Source: Chromatiales bacterium (GTDB lineage: Bacteria > Pseudomonadota > Gammaproteobacteria > Steroidobacterales > GCA-2729495). From it: 64,000 nucleotides of DNA. The stretch spans positions 372,001-436,000 of the forward strand of contig JACKNI010000001.1 of assembly GCA_024234935.1 (NCBI GenBank). Reading direction: 5' to 3'. Under the pieces are notes generated by a model, which saw only the letters and a list, made by a program, of their open reading frames with translations, searched no databases and had not been told where the DNA came from. The position numbers and the translations under genes are program-made. The first letter of the stretch is position 1; each line of letters begins with the position of its first letter. This document shows positions 57,133 through 64,000 of this stretch, one piece after another.

Positions 57133-59855
57133 CGGGAAAGCTGCTGATCGACGGCATGGACGTGGCGTTTGCGCCCGGCGAGACCCTGCTCGATGCAGCA
57201 AGGCGCGCCGGTATCGGCGAGCGCATTCCCACTCTGTGTCACCTGGCCGGCTCCGCACCGGAGGGCGGGTGCCGGCTCTGCCTGGTGGAAGTGGAGGGCA
57301 GGGAACGACCAGTGGCTGCGTGTCATTCAGCAGCCGAGAGCGGCCAGGTTGTCAAAACGTCAAGCCCGCGTCTGCATGAACTGCGGCGGGGCTTGCTGCA
57401 ACTCTGGGCAGATACTGTGCCCGCAGCCACAGCAGAGCCTGTTTCCGGCGGGGATCAGTGCCGCGACTTCGCAGACTTGCTTGCGCAATATCAGGTCAAT
57501 CCGGCCACCCCGGCTCCCGTGAGCGCCATACCGAATGCGATCCACCCCTATCTGCGTTTTTCAGCCGAGCGCTGTCTGGTCTGCCGACGTTGCCTGCAGG
57601 TCTGCGAGGATCTGCAGGGGCAGTTCGTCTATGGCATCGGGCAACGCGGCCCGGATACGCGATTGCTGTTCGGCGTCGACGAAAATTTCGATACATCTGC
57701 CTGTGTCAGCTGCGGTGCCTGTGTCGAGGTTTGTCCCACCGGGGCGTTGTTCGATCTGGATCGTGAGGCGCCGACAACAGGCAACCTGTCGCGACGGGTA
57801 CGCTCTGTATGCGGCTATTGCGGCGTCGGCTGCAACGTCGACCTCACCGAGTCAGACGGCGCGGTGATACAGATCAGCGGCACCCCGCAGGCCGCTGTCA
57901 ATCGCGGGCACCTCTGTGCAAAGGGCCGCTATGCGCACGCGTGGCAGCAATCGCGGGAACGCCTGACCACGCCCATGCTTCGTGTCGATGGCGTCCTGAC
58001 GGCGGTCAGCTGGCCGGAAGCCACCACCTGGCTGGCGCGGCGGCTGACGGAGATTCGCGCCGCGCACGGGCCCGATGCGCTGGGGGCGATGAGTTCTTCG
58101 CGTTCGACCAACGAGGCGGGCTATCTGCTGCAGAAACTGTTCCGCAGTGTGATCGGCACGAACAATATCGACTGTTGTGCACGCGTCTGTCACTCGTCAA
58201 CGGCGCTCGGTCTGCAAATCGCGACGGGTACAGGCGCTGCCAGTGCATCGTATGCAGATATCGAGCGTGCCCACACCATTGTCGTGGCTGGTGCCAATCC
58301 CACCGAAGCGCATCCGGTTGTCGGTGCGCGCATCAAGCAGGCGGCAAGGCGTGGCGCACGCCTGATTGTCATCGACCCGCGAAGCATCGAACTTTGTCGC
58401 TGGGCCGATCTGCACCTCCAACTGAAGCCCGGAACAAATGTGCTGCTGTTCAATGCGCTTGCACGGGTGCTCATCGATGCCGGGCTGATCGACACCCGAT
58501 ACCTGCTGGAGCGCACCGAAGGGTTCGAGCAACTGCGGGATTTCCTGCTGGCATCCGATCCTGCCGATGCCGCGCGGGAAACGGGTATTCCGCTTGAGCT
58601 GTTGCGTGCGGCAGCGCTGGCGATCGGTCAGGCCGGCATCGCGTCAACCGGACGCTGTCTCTTTGTAACCGGGCTGGGCCTGTCGGAACTGACGCAGGGT
58701 ACGGATTCGGTGATGGCGCTTTGCAATCTGGCCATGCTCACCGGAAGCATCGGCCGGCCGGGTGGCGGAATGCTGCCGCTGCGCGGGCAGAATAACGTGC
58801 AGGGCAATGCCGACATGGGCGGTATGCCGGATCGATTGACCGGCTATCAGCGCCTGGATGATGCATCCGTTCAGGCGCGGGTTGCGGCGGTGTGGGGTGA
58901 GCCGGCGCCAGCGACACCCGGCCTGACCATCCTGGAAATGTTCGACGCCGCACTTTCCGGTGCCATTCGTGGACTCTGGATCCAGGGTGAGGATGTCGCA
59001 CAGAGCGATCCCAATGAGCGGCATGTACGGGCTGCGCTTGCAGCTCTGGACCTCCTGGTCGTACAGGAGTTGTTTATTTCCGAGACCGCACACTATGCCC
59101 ATCTGATTCTGCCGGCTGCCAGTGTGCTCGAGCAGGATGGAAGCTTCACCAACGGCGAGCGGCGCATTCAACGGGTACGTGCCGTTGTGCCGCCACCGGG
59201 AGAAGCGCGGGCTGACTGGGACGCGACGCAGACTGTCGCCAATGCGCTCGGTGCAAACTGGAATTACGCCGGTCCCGCTGCGGTCATGGACGAGATTGCC
59301 CGCATTGCACCGAGCCTGTTTGGCGGCGTGAGCTACTCGCGACTGGAGGGCGACGGGTTGCAGTGGCCGTGTCCGGACGCCGGGCATCCCGGCACAGCTA
59401 CCGTACACGCGGCTGGTTTTGTGCGGGGCCGCGGTCGCCTGATGACACTGCCTTATGTGCCGACAGCCGAGCAGCAGACCACTGACTATCCATATCTGCT
59501 GATCACCGGCCGCGTACTGCAGCACTACAACGTGGGCACGATGACTCGCCGCACGCCACACCGCGAGCTTGAAGATGCTGACTATCTGGAAATCAATCCG
59601 CTGGACGCGGCCGCAGCGGGCATCGAGGACGGTGCGCGAGTGGATGTCCGCAGTCGTTACGGCAGGGCTGTCGTTCGTGCACGAACTACCGGGCGTGTGA
59701 CGCCAGGACTCCTGTTCCTGTCATTTCATTTTCCGGAAACACACACCAACGCGCTGACCAGCCCCCGGGGCGATCCGGAGTCCCGGTGTCCCGAATACAA
59801 GATAACGGCCGTGCGTATAGCGGCTGTGACTGACGAGGAGCTGCTGACAACATGA
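57129..59855 (+). CDS. fdsA: NAD-dependent formate dehydrogenase, catalytic (alpha) subunit
   Basis: The 908-residue product has, in order, an N-terminal [2Fe-2S] ferredoxin domain (CHLAGSAPEGGCRLC), a His/Cys cluster region, two [4Fe-4S] sites (CLVCRRCLQVC, CVSCGACVEVCPTG), the molybdopterin-domain cluster CGYCGVGC, and the bis-MGD domains. The Mo-ligand position is Cys354 in CARVCHSS, so this is a Cys enzyme, not selenocysteine. This is the FdsA layout of soluble O2-tolerant formate dehydrogenases. The usual gamma (FdsG) and small delta (FdsD) subunits and the FdhD sulfurase are not in the window, so the complex may be two-subunit or completed elsewhere. Its stop overlaps the methyltransferase start (ATGA). 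Confidence 0.93.
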   Translation: MTGKLLIDGMDVAFAPGETLLDAARRAGIGERIPTLCHLAGSAPEGGCRLCLVEVEGRERPVAACHSAAESGQVVKTSSPRLHELRRGLLQLWADTVPAATAEPVSGGDQCRDFADLLAQYQVNPATPAPVSAIPNAIHPYLRFSAERCLVCRRCLQVCEDLQGQFVYGIGQRGPDTRLLFGVDENFDTSACVSCGACVEVCPTGALFDLDREAPTTGNLSRRVRSVCGYCGVGCNVDLTESDGAVIQISGTPQAAVNRGHLCAKGRYAHAWQQSRERLTTPMLRVDGVLTAVSWPEATTWLARRLTEIRAAHGPDALGAMSSSRSTNEAGYLLQKLFRSVIGTNNIDCCARVCHSSTALGLQIATGTGAASASYADIERAHTIVVAGANPTEAHPVVGARIKQAARRGARLIVIDPRSIELCRWADLHLQLKPGTNVLLFNALARVLIDAGLIDTRYLLERTEGFEQLRDFLLASDPADAARETGIPLELLRAAALAIGQAGIASTGRCLFVTGLGLSELTQGTDSVMALCNLAMLTGSIGRPGGGMLPLRGQNNVQGNADMGGMPDRLTGYQRLDDASVQARVAAVWGEPAPATPGLTILEMFDAALSGAIRGLWIQGEDVAQSDPNERHVRAALAALDLLVVQELFISETAHYAHLILPAASVLEQDGSFTNGERRIQRVRAVVPPPGEARADWDATQTVANALGANWNYAGPAAVMDEIARIAPSLFGGVSYSRLEGDGLQWPCPDAGHPGTATVHAAGFVRGRGRLMTLPYVPTAEQQTTDYPYLLITGRVLQHYNVGTMTRRTPHRELEDADYLEINPLDAAAAGIEDGARVDVRSRYGRAVVRARTTGRVTPGLLFLSFHFPETHTNALTSPRGDPESRCPEYKITAVRIAAVTDEELLTT

Positions 59856-60538
59856 GCGAACAGGACCGCAGGATTTTTGAGCGACTCTATGCGCGTGCGC
59901 ATCGCGCGGAAGATCTGCCCTGGCATGAGGCGGAACCGCCGGCGCTGCTGGGCCGGGCATTGCAGGCGCGGAAGTCTCCGGGCAGGGCACTGGATCTGGG
60001 TTGCGGTGCCGGCACCTATTCGCTGTGGCTTGCAGAGCGCGGTTACAAGGTGACCGCTCTCGACTTCATGCCGCAGGCCGTACGCCTGGCTGGTGAGCGC
60101 GCAAGGCAGGCGGGACTCGATGTGACCGTGGCGCAGGGCGATGTCACCTCTGATGAGACCCGGCTTGCACACCCCGGACCCTTCGATGTGATTCTCGATG
60201 TCGGATGCCTGCATGGCTTGCCGGATGCCCTGCGTCCGGCTTACAAGCGGCAAATCCTCTCCTGGCTGGCCCCTGACGGTGACTACATCCTGCTGCATTT
60301 TGGCCGTCGCGGCTGGTGGGATCGCTGGCCGATTGGTCCGCGACGGATCAGTCGGGCGGCGCTTGGCCGCTACTTCTCGCCTGAACTTGAAGAAGCAGCC
60401 TGCGACCAGAAAATCAGCCGCGGCATGCCGCTGTTCATGGGGGGCAGCGCCGAAATCGGACGTTACTGGTTCAAGCGCAGTCGGGCGCGTACTTCCGCAG
60501 GCGTTACACCGGATGCGCGCAAGGCAGCGAGCGTCTGA
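59852..60538 (+). CDS. Class I SAM-dependent methyltransferase (TehB-like size)
   Basis: The 228-residue product has motif I ALDLGCGAGTYSLWLAERG, the acidic loop VTALDFMPQAV, and motif IV-like DVILDVGCLHGLP, with an unusual aromatic stretch (GRRGWWDRWPIGPRRI) in the later half. TehB/thiopurine-type small-molecule methyltransferases look like this. Substrate unknown. It is translationally coupled to fdsA (ATGA overlap) but a link to formate metabolism is not established. Its last 76 bases overlap the convergent gluQRS. Confidence 0.8.
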   Translation: MSEQDRRIFERLYARAHRAEDLPWHEAEPPALLGRALQARKSPGRALDLGCGAGTYSLWLAERGYKVTALDFMPQAVRLAGERARQAGLDVTVAQGDVTSDETRLAHPGPFDVILDVGCLHGLPDALRPAYKRQILSWLAPDGDYILLHFGRRGWWDRWPIGPRRISRAALGRYFSPELEEAACDQKISRGMPLFMGGSAEIGRYWFKRSRARTSAGVTPDARKAASV

Positions 60539-61335
60539 GCCTTGTCCCGTTTGGCCAGCCGGTGACCATCGGCGTCGCGGATCAAGGGATGATGCCGGTA
60601 GCGTGGTGCGGCGAAACCCAGCACGATCTGCAGCAGGCGCTGCACATGCGTAGCGCTAAACAGGTCTTCGCCTCGGGTGACCAGCGTCACGCCTTGCTCA
60701 TGGTCATCCATCACCACTGCGAGGTGATAGCTGACGCCGACATCACGACGCCCCAACACGATATCGCCGAGTATCCCGGGCTGCAGCGCGATCATTCCGG
60801 TCTGCCCGGTCGCGCCGTGACCAGTTTCCAGAAAGCCATTCAACGGTGCAGCGAGAGTTTCCAGGCAGGCTGCAATATTCAGACGGACGGCATGCGGCTC
60901 GCCGGCTGCAAGCCGCATGGCTCTCTCGCGTTCATCGAGTCTCCGGCAGATGCCCGGATACAACGGACCCTCGGGTCGTTGCGGCGCAGACTGCATGCGT
61001 GAAATTTCATCGGCGATATCCCGACGCGTACAGAAACAGGGGTAGGTCAGGCCGCGGGCGGTGAGGGCGGCAATTTCGCGGCGGTAATCAGCAATACGTT
61101 CTGACTGGTGCCGTACCGGACCGTCCCAGTCGAGCCCCAGCCATTGCAGATCGTCGATGATCTGCGCCGTATATTCCGGCCGACAGCGGCCCGCATCGAT
61201 GTCTTCGATGCGCAGCAGGAAACGGCCGCCGGTGTCCCGGGCCAACCTATGCGCCAGCAGCGCCGAATATGCGTGCCCGAGATGCAGGCCGCCGGTGGGA
61301 CTCGGCGCAAAGCGGGTGATTTCGGGTATTGCCAT
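60463..61335 (-). CDS. gluQ: Glutamyl-Q tRNA(Asp) synthetase
   Basis: This truncated glutamyl-tRNA synthetase paralogue attaches glutamate to queuosine in tRNA-Asp. The 290-residue product has the class I HIGH-like motif in GGLHLGHAYSALLAH, RIEDIDAGR, zinc ligands in CFCTRRD and YPGICR, and a KMSKS variant LAKRDKAQ, and lacks the anticodon-binding half. ATG 61335 gives MAIPEITRFAPSPTG, the normal N-terminus. Queuosine is also served by queF in this window. In many gammaproteobacteria the gene follows dksA; here it does not. The 3' end overlaps the methyltransferase by 76 bases. Confidence 0.94.
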   Translation of the reverse strand: MAIPEITRFAPSPTGGLHLGHAYSALLAHRLARDTGGRFLLRIEDIDAGRCRPEYTAQIIDDLQWLGLDWDGPVRHQSERIADYRREIAALTARGLTYPCFCTRRDIADEISRMQSAPQRPEGPLYPGICRRLDERERAMRLAAGEPHAVRLNIAACLETLAAPLNGFLETGHGATGQTGMIALQPGILGDIVLGRRDVGVSYHLAVVMDDHEQGVTLVTRGEDLFSATHVQRLLQIVLGFAAPRYRHHPLIRDADGHRLAKRDKAQTLAALRASGVTPAEVRARLRLNQ

Positions 61336-61426
61336 GGCAGCAGAGTATGCCGCGCCGTTACATAAGCTGCTGCTATTGCACGATCCGGCTCCCACAGAGG
61401 GGTGGCGTTGCTCTACTATTCAGGCC

Positions 61427-63184
61427 ATGTATCCGTCCAGCCATTTTTCGATCCGCCTGTGCTTGGGCGTATTCGCGATGCTTCCCGCACTCGCTGCCGC
61501 AGATTATCGGGCAGATATCGGCTACACGAAGTTGCAGCAGCAACTGGGCTTGGCAACTCCGGATGGCACGGGGATACGGGTTACCCAGGTGGAGGGCAGT
61601 ACCCAAGTCAACGGCCAGGAGGCCTGGTTCCCTGATCCGGCCAATGCCGAGTTTGTCGGCAAGACAATCAGCAATGCCTCCGGTGCCCCGGCCGGACTTT
61701 ATTCCAGTCATGCCACCAGTGTCGGTGGCAGTTTTTACGGCAACATGCGTTCGATAGCGCCGGGCGTCAGCGATATCACGGCGTTCTCCGCCAATGACTG
61801 GATGGGTGGTGGCGCTCTGCTTACTATCCTGGGGAACGGTGGCAGCCGGCCGCTGTCTTCCACCAGCCGTGTCGCCAACCACAGTTATGTGGGCAGCGCA
61901 CCCGGCGCCGAAAGCTACGTGCTGCGACGCGTGGACTGGCTGGTTGAAACCGACGAATACATTCAGGTTGTAGGGCTGGGGAATGGTGCCGGAACCAGCT
62001 ATGTGGCCCTGCTTGGTTCAGCCTACAACGTGATTGCTGCCGGGCGTACCGACGGTCAGACCCAAGTGGGTTCGGTTGCCCTGGATGAAACGTATACCGT
62101 CGGGCGTACCCGGCCGGATCTGGTCGATCCTTCTGACTACACGAGTACGGCTGCGCCGCGCATCGCTTCGGCGGTCGCCATGCTGGTGCAGGCAGGGCAC
62201 GACAACCCGGCATGGTCGAGTGATCCGGTCAGCACGAGCGTGACGAACCGCGCCGGGATCCTGGTCCGTAATGCAGAACGTTCAGAAGTCATCAAGGCGG
62301 TATTGATGGCGGGTGCTGATCGTGTCACGCATGACAGCACCTCCATCGATCTGCTCAATTACCGGACCAGCAGTGCTGACCAGACCAGCAATGGCCTGGA
62401 TCGTCGCTATGGTGCCGGTCAGCTGAATGTCCGCAACAGCTACTGGATCCTTGCAGGTGGCGAACAGGCCAGCACGGAAGACGGCAATGCGGCCGGCAGC
62501 GTCTCCGGTCGCGGTTTTGACTATGACCCTGCCTTCGGCGGTGCCTCAGGCAGCAATTCTGCGGGGACTTATCCGCTCCCCATCGATGTGAAGCCGCGCC
62601 TGCTGACAGCAGCACTGGTCTGGAATCTGGATATCAATGGCGGAACGGCAACTAACTTCAATCCTGCTGCGACGCTGCGCGACCTCAATCTGGAGGTGAT
62701 CGATCTGGCTGTCGCCGGCAGTCCGGTAGTCTCTGCCTCGCAGAGCACAATAGAGAACACTGAAAACATCTGGATGGTCGTTCCGGCCGGCGCACATTAT
62801 GCTTTGCGCGTGACGCGAGTGGGGTCGTTCAAGTGGGATTACGGTCTCGCCTGGCAGCTGCTTGCCGATACGGATGGTGACGGCGCTTACGACGAACAGG
62901 ACAACTGCATCGATGTCGCTAACGGTCCGCTCTTGCCCGATGCGGGTGGCAACAGTCAGCGCGATACGGACGGCGATGGTTATGGCAACATCTGCGACGG
63001 CGACATGGATAACAGTGGCGGTATCGTGAATTTTGCCGATCTGGCCGCCTTCAAGGCGATGTTTGGAACCCCGAATGCGAATGGCGATCTCAATGGCAGC
63101 GGCGGAATCGTCAACTTCGCCGATCTGGCCGGCTTCAAGGCCCTGTTCGGCAAGCCTCCCGGACCTTCCGGAATTGCGCCCTGA
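61427..63184 (+). CDS. Secreted degenerate subtilase (S8-like) with C-terminal calcium-binding repeats
   Basis: The 585-residue product has a signal peptide (ending LAAA-DY, about residue 23). The next 250 residues follow the subtilase order: GTGIRVTQVEG in the Asp position (Glu56 instead of Asp), SHATSVGGS with His95, VVGLGNGAG with the oxyanion Asn186, and TSTAAPRIASAVAML with Ser240. The C-terminus has DTDGDG repeats of thrombospondin type-3 kind, then two near-identical dockerin-like EF-hand units starting at about 526 and 554 (SGGIVNFADLAxFKAxFG). It is probably an extracellular protease or inactive relative. It is divergent from gluQRS; a methionine upstream of 61427 would lie outside a signal peptide. 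Confidence 0.75.
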   Translation: MYPSSHFSIRLCLGVFAMLPALAAADYRADIGYTKLQQQLGLATPDGTGIRVTQVEGSTQVNGQEAWFPDPANAEFVGKTISNASGAPAGLYSSHATSVGGSFYGNMRSIAPGVSDITAFSANDWMGGGALLTILGNGGSRPLSSTSRVANHSYVGSAPGAESYVLRRVDWLVETDEYIQVVGLGNGAGTSYVALLGSAYNVIAAGRTDGQTQVGSVALDETYTVGRTRPDLVDPSDYTSTAAPRIASAVAMLVQAGHDNPAWSSDPVSTSVTNRAGILVRNAERSEVIKAVLMAGADRVTHDSTSIDLLNYRTSSADQTSNGLDRRYGAGQLNVRNSYWILAGGEQASTEDGNAAGSVSGRGFDYDPAFGGASGSNSAGTYPLPIDVKPRLLTAALVWNLDINGGTATNFNPAATLRDLNLEVIDLAVAGSPVVSASQSTIENTENIWMVVPAGAHYALRVTRVGSFKWDYGLAWQLLADTDGDGAYDEQDNCIDVANGPLLPDAGGNSQRDTDGDGYGNICDGDMDNSGGIVNFADLAAFKAMFGTPNANGDLNGSGGIVNFADLAGFKALFGKPPGPSGIAP

Positions 63185-63226
63185 CGTCAGGACCATCACG
63201 GACGCCGAGCGCGCTTTGCTTCCTCC

Positions 63227-64000
63227 ATGACCCGCAGCACATGGAGTCCTCACGGCCCTGCTCCCGGGCCTGCACCGCCGCCACCGTCCGGTCTGCTCAA
63301 CAAGCTTGGCCTCAACCTTTCGGTACTCCGCTACAGCGGGCGAGCCATCCGGCTGGTCTGGGAGACTAATCGGCAGCTCGCGCTGGCGCTTGCCGCACTG
63401 ACGATTGCAACCGGCGTATTGCCGGCGGCTGCCGCGTGGGTCGGCAAGCTGGTCATTGATGCGATCGTCCTGCAGATGGGCTTGGTCAAGGCCGGGGCTG
63501 CGCCGGTTTATGTACACGTTCTGGATCTCGTTGTTCTTGAGGCAGCAGTCATTGCGCTGCTCGGCGCTGCACAACGCGGCATCAGCGCCTGCCAGTCGCT
63601 CCTGCGCGCGCAACTCGGTCAGCGCGTCAACGAGATGATTCTGGAAAAAGCCCTGACCCTGGACCTGACTCAGTTTGAGGACGCCGGGTTCTACGACAAG
63701 CTGACCCGTGCCCGGCGCGAAGCCTCCAGCCGGCCGCTCAGCCTGGTGATGCGCAATTTCGGACTGTTCCAGCAGCTCGTGTCACTGGTGAGCTTTGGCT
63801 TCCTGCTGGCCCGGTTCTCGCCATGGGCCATGGCACTGCTGATCTTCGCGGGACTGCCTTCATTTGTGGCTGAAACCAAATTCTCCGGAGATACCTTCAG
63901 GTTATTCCGCATCCGTGCGCCGGAATCGCGGCTGCAGTTCTATCTGGAGACCGTCCTTGCGCGGGACGACAATGCCAAGGAAGTGCAGCTGTTCCAGCTC
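63227..64000 (+). CDS. ABC exporter, transmembrane/ATPase fusion type (3' truncated by window edge)
   Basis: From the ATG at 63227 the frame is open for 258 codons to the end of the window. The product starts with a short Pro-rich stretch, then hydrophobic helices (LALALAALTIATGVLPAAAA and WVGKLVIDAIVLQM), a LGQRVNEMILEKALTLDL segment and FYDKLTRARREASSRPLSLV, the pattern of type I ABC exporter membrane domains, with DNAKEVQLFQL as the coupling-helix region. The nucleotide-binding domain would lie beyond the window, so it is expected but unseen. It follows the subtilase gene by 42 bases. Substrate unknown. Confidence 0.75.
   Translation, partial: MTRSTWSPHGPAPGPAPPPPSGLLNKLGLNLSVLRYSGRAIRLVWETNRQLALALAALTIATGVLPAAAAWVGKLVIDAIVLQMGLVKAGAAPVYVHVLDLVVLEAAVIALLGAAQRGISACQSLLRAQLGQRVNEMILEKALTLDLTQFEDAGFYDKLTRARREASSRPLSLVMRNFGLFQQLVSLVSFGFLLARFSPWAMALLIFAGLPSFVAETKFSGDTFRLFRIRAPESRLQFYLETVLARDDNAKEVQLFQL

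Noticed and set aside
1..64000. tRNA, rRNA, CRISPR, insertion sequences, prophage or attachment sites
   Set aside because: Reading the gaps and gene order revealed no cloverleaf-like, array-like, transposase or integrase features; small RNAs without strong structure could still be missed by eye.

Overview
The window is a chromosomal segment of a Gram-negative bacterium, most likely a gammaproteobacterium. The evidence is the gene order nusA-infB-rbfA-truB-rpsO-pnp, a smc-zipA-ligA block (ZipA is essentially confined to Gammaproteobacteria), greB, gluQRS and several outer-membrane beta-barrels. I cannot fix the genus. About 50 protein genes are packed tightly, and no gene-free stretch exceeds 300 bases. 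I saw no tRNA, rRNA, CRISPR array or insertion sequence.

Layout. (1) 1-7.5 kb: transcription/translation operon, ending in a clear terminator after pnp. (2) 7.5-9.4 kb: minus-strand genes for a PhaR-type regulator, a DksA with a histone-like tail, and QueF. (3) 9.5-15.7 kb: smc, zipA, ligA. (4) 15.8-25.1 kb: a complete glycogen locus (glgP, glgB, glgC, malQ, glgA) with mixed orientations; malQ and glgA overlap tail to tail. (5) 25.2-30.6 kb: envelope genes: two small beta-barrel proteins, a large TonB-dependent receptor and a six-helix membrane protein.

(6) 30.8-45.9 kb: an accessory, catabolic-looking region. A plus-strand run encodes an amidohydrolase-2 protein, an acyl-CoA synthetase, a DsbA/HCCA-isomerase-like protein and a Tat-exported type II DMSO-reductase-family molybdoenzyme resembling ethylbenzene / steroid C25 dehydrogenase alpha subunits. 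It converges on a minus-strand run of a Tat-exported amidohydrolase, a c-type cytochrome and an MFS transporter. Next come a nitrilase-family amidase, an EF-G gene lying outside any str operon, a second nitrilase in which the catalytic cysteine is glycine, and a UbiD-like decarboxylase. No beta or gamma subunit for the molybdoenzyme is present. The substrate is unknown.

(7) 46-55.6 kb: mixed genes: an encapsulated-ferritin-type protein with no encapsulin beside it, a methyltransferase, TrmO, a flavin-reductase-like protein, GreB, a cyclophilin, a Rieske oxygenase preceded by an FNR-type palindrome, a YtfE/RIC-type di-iron protein, TrpB2, peptide deformylase and an isochorismatase-fold hydrolase. 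(8) 55.6-60.5 kb: a two-gene NAD-dependent formate dehydrogenase (FdsB, FdsA) followed by a methyltransferase. (9) 60.5-64 kb: gluQRS, a secreted degenerate subtilase with Ca-binding repeats, and the start of an ABC exporter cut by the window edge.

Family calls rest on motif recognition by eye; no database search was run. The most unusual items are the Cys-less nitrilase paralogue beside UbiD, the orphan molybdoenzyme cluster, the encapsulin-less EncFtn, the tailed two-cysteine DksA, and the FNR-like site in front of a Rieske oxygenase.
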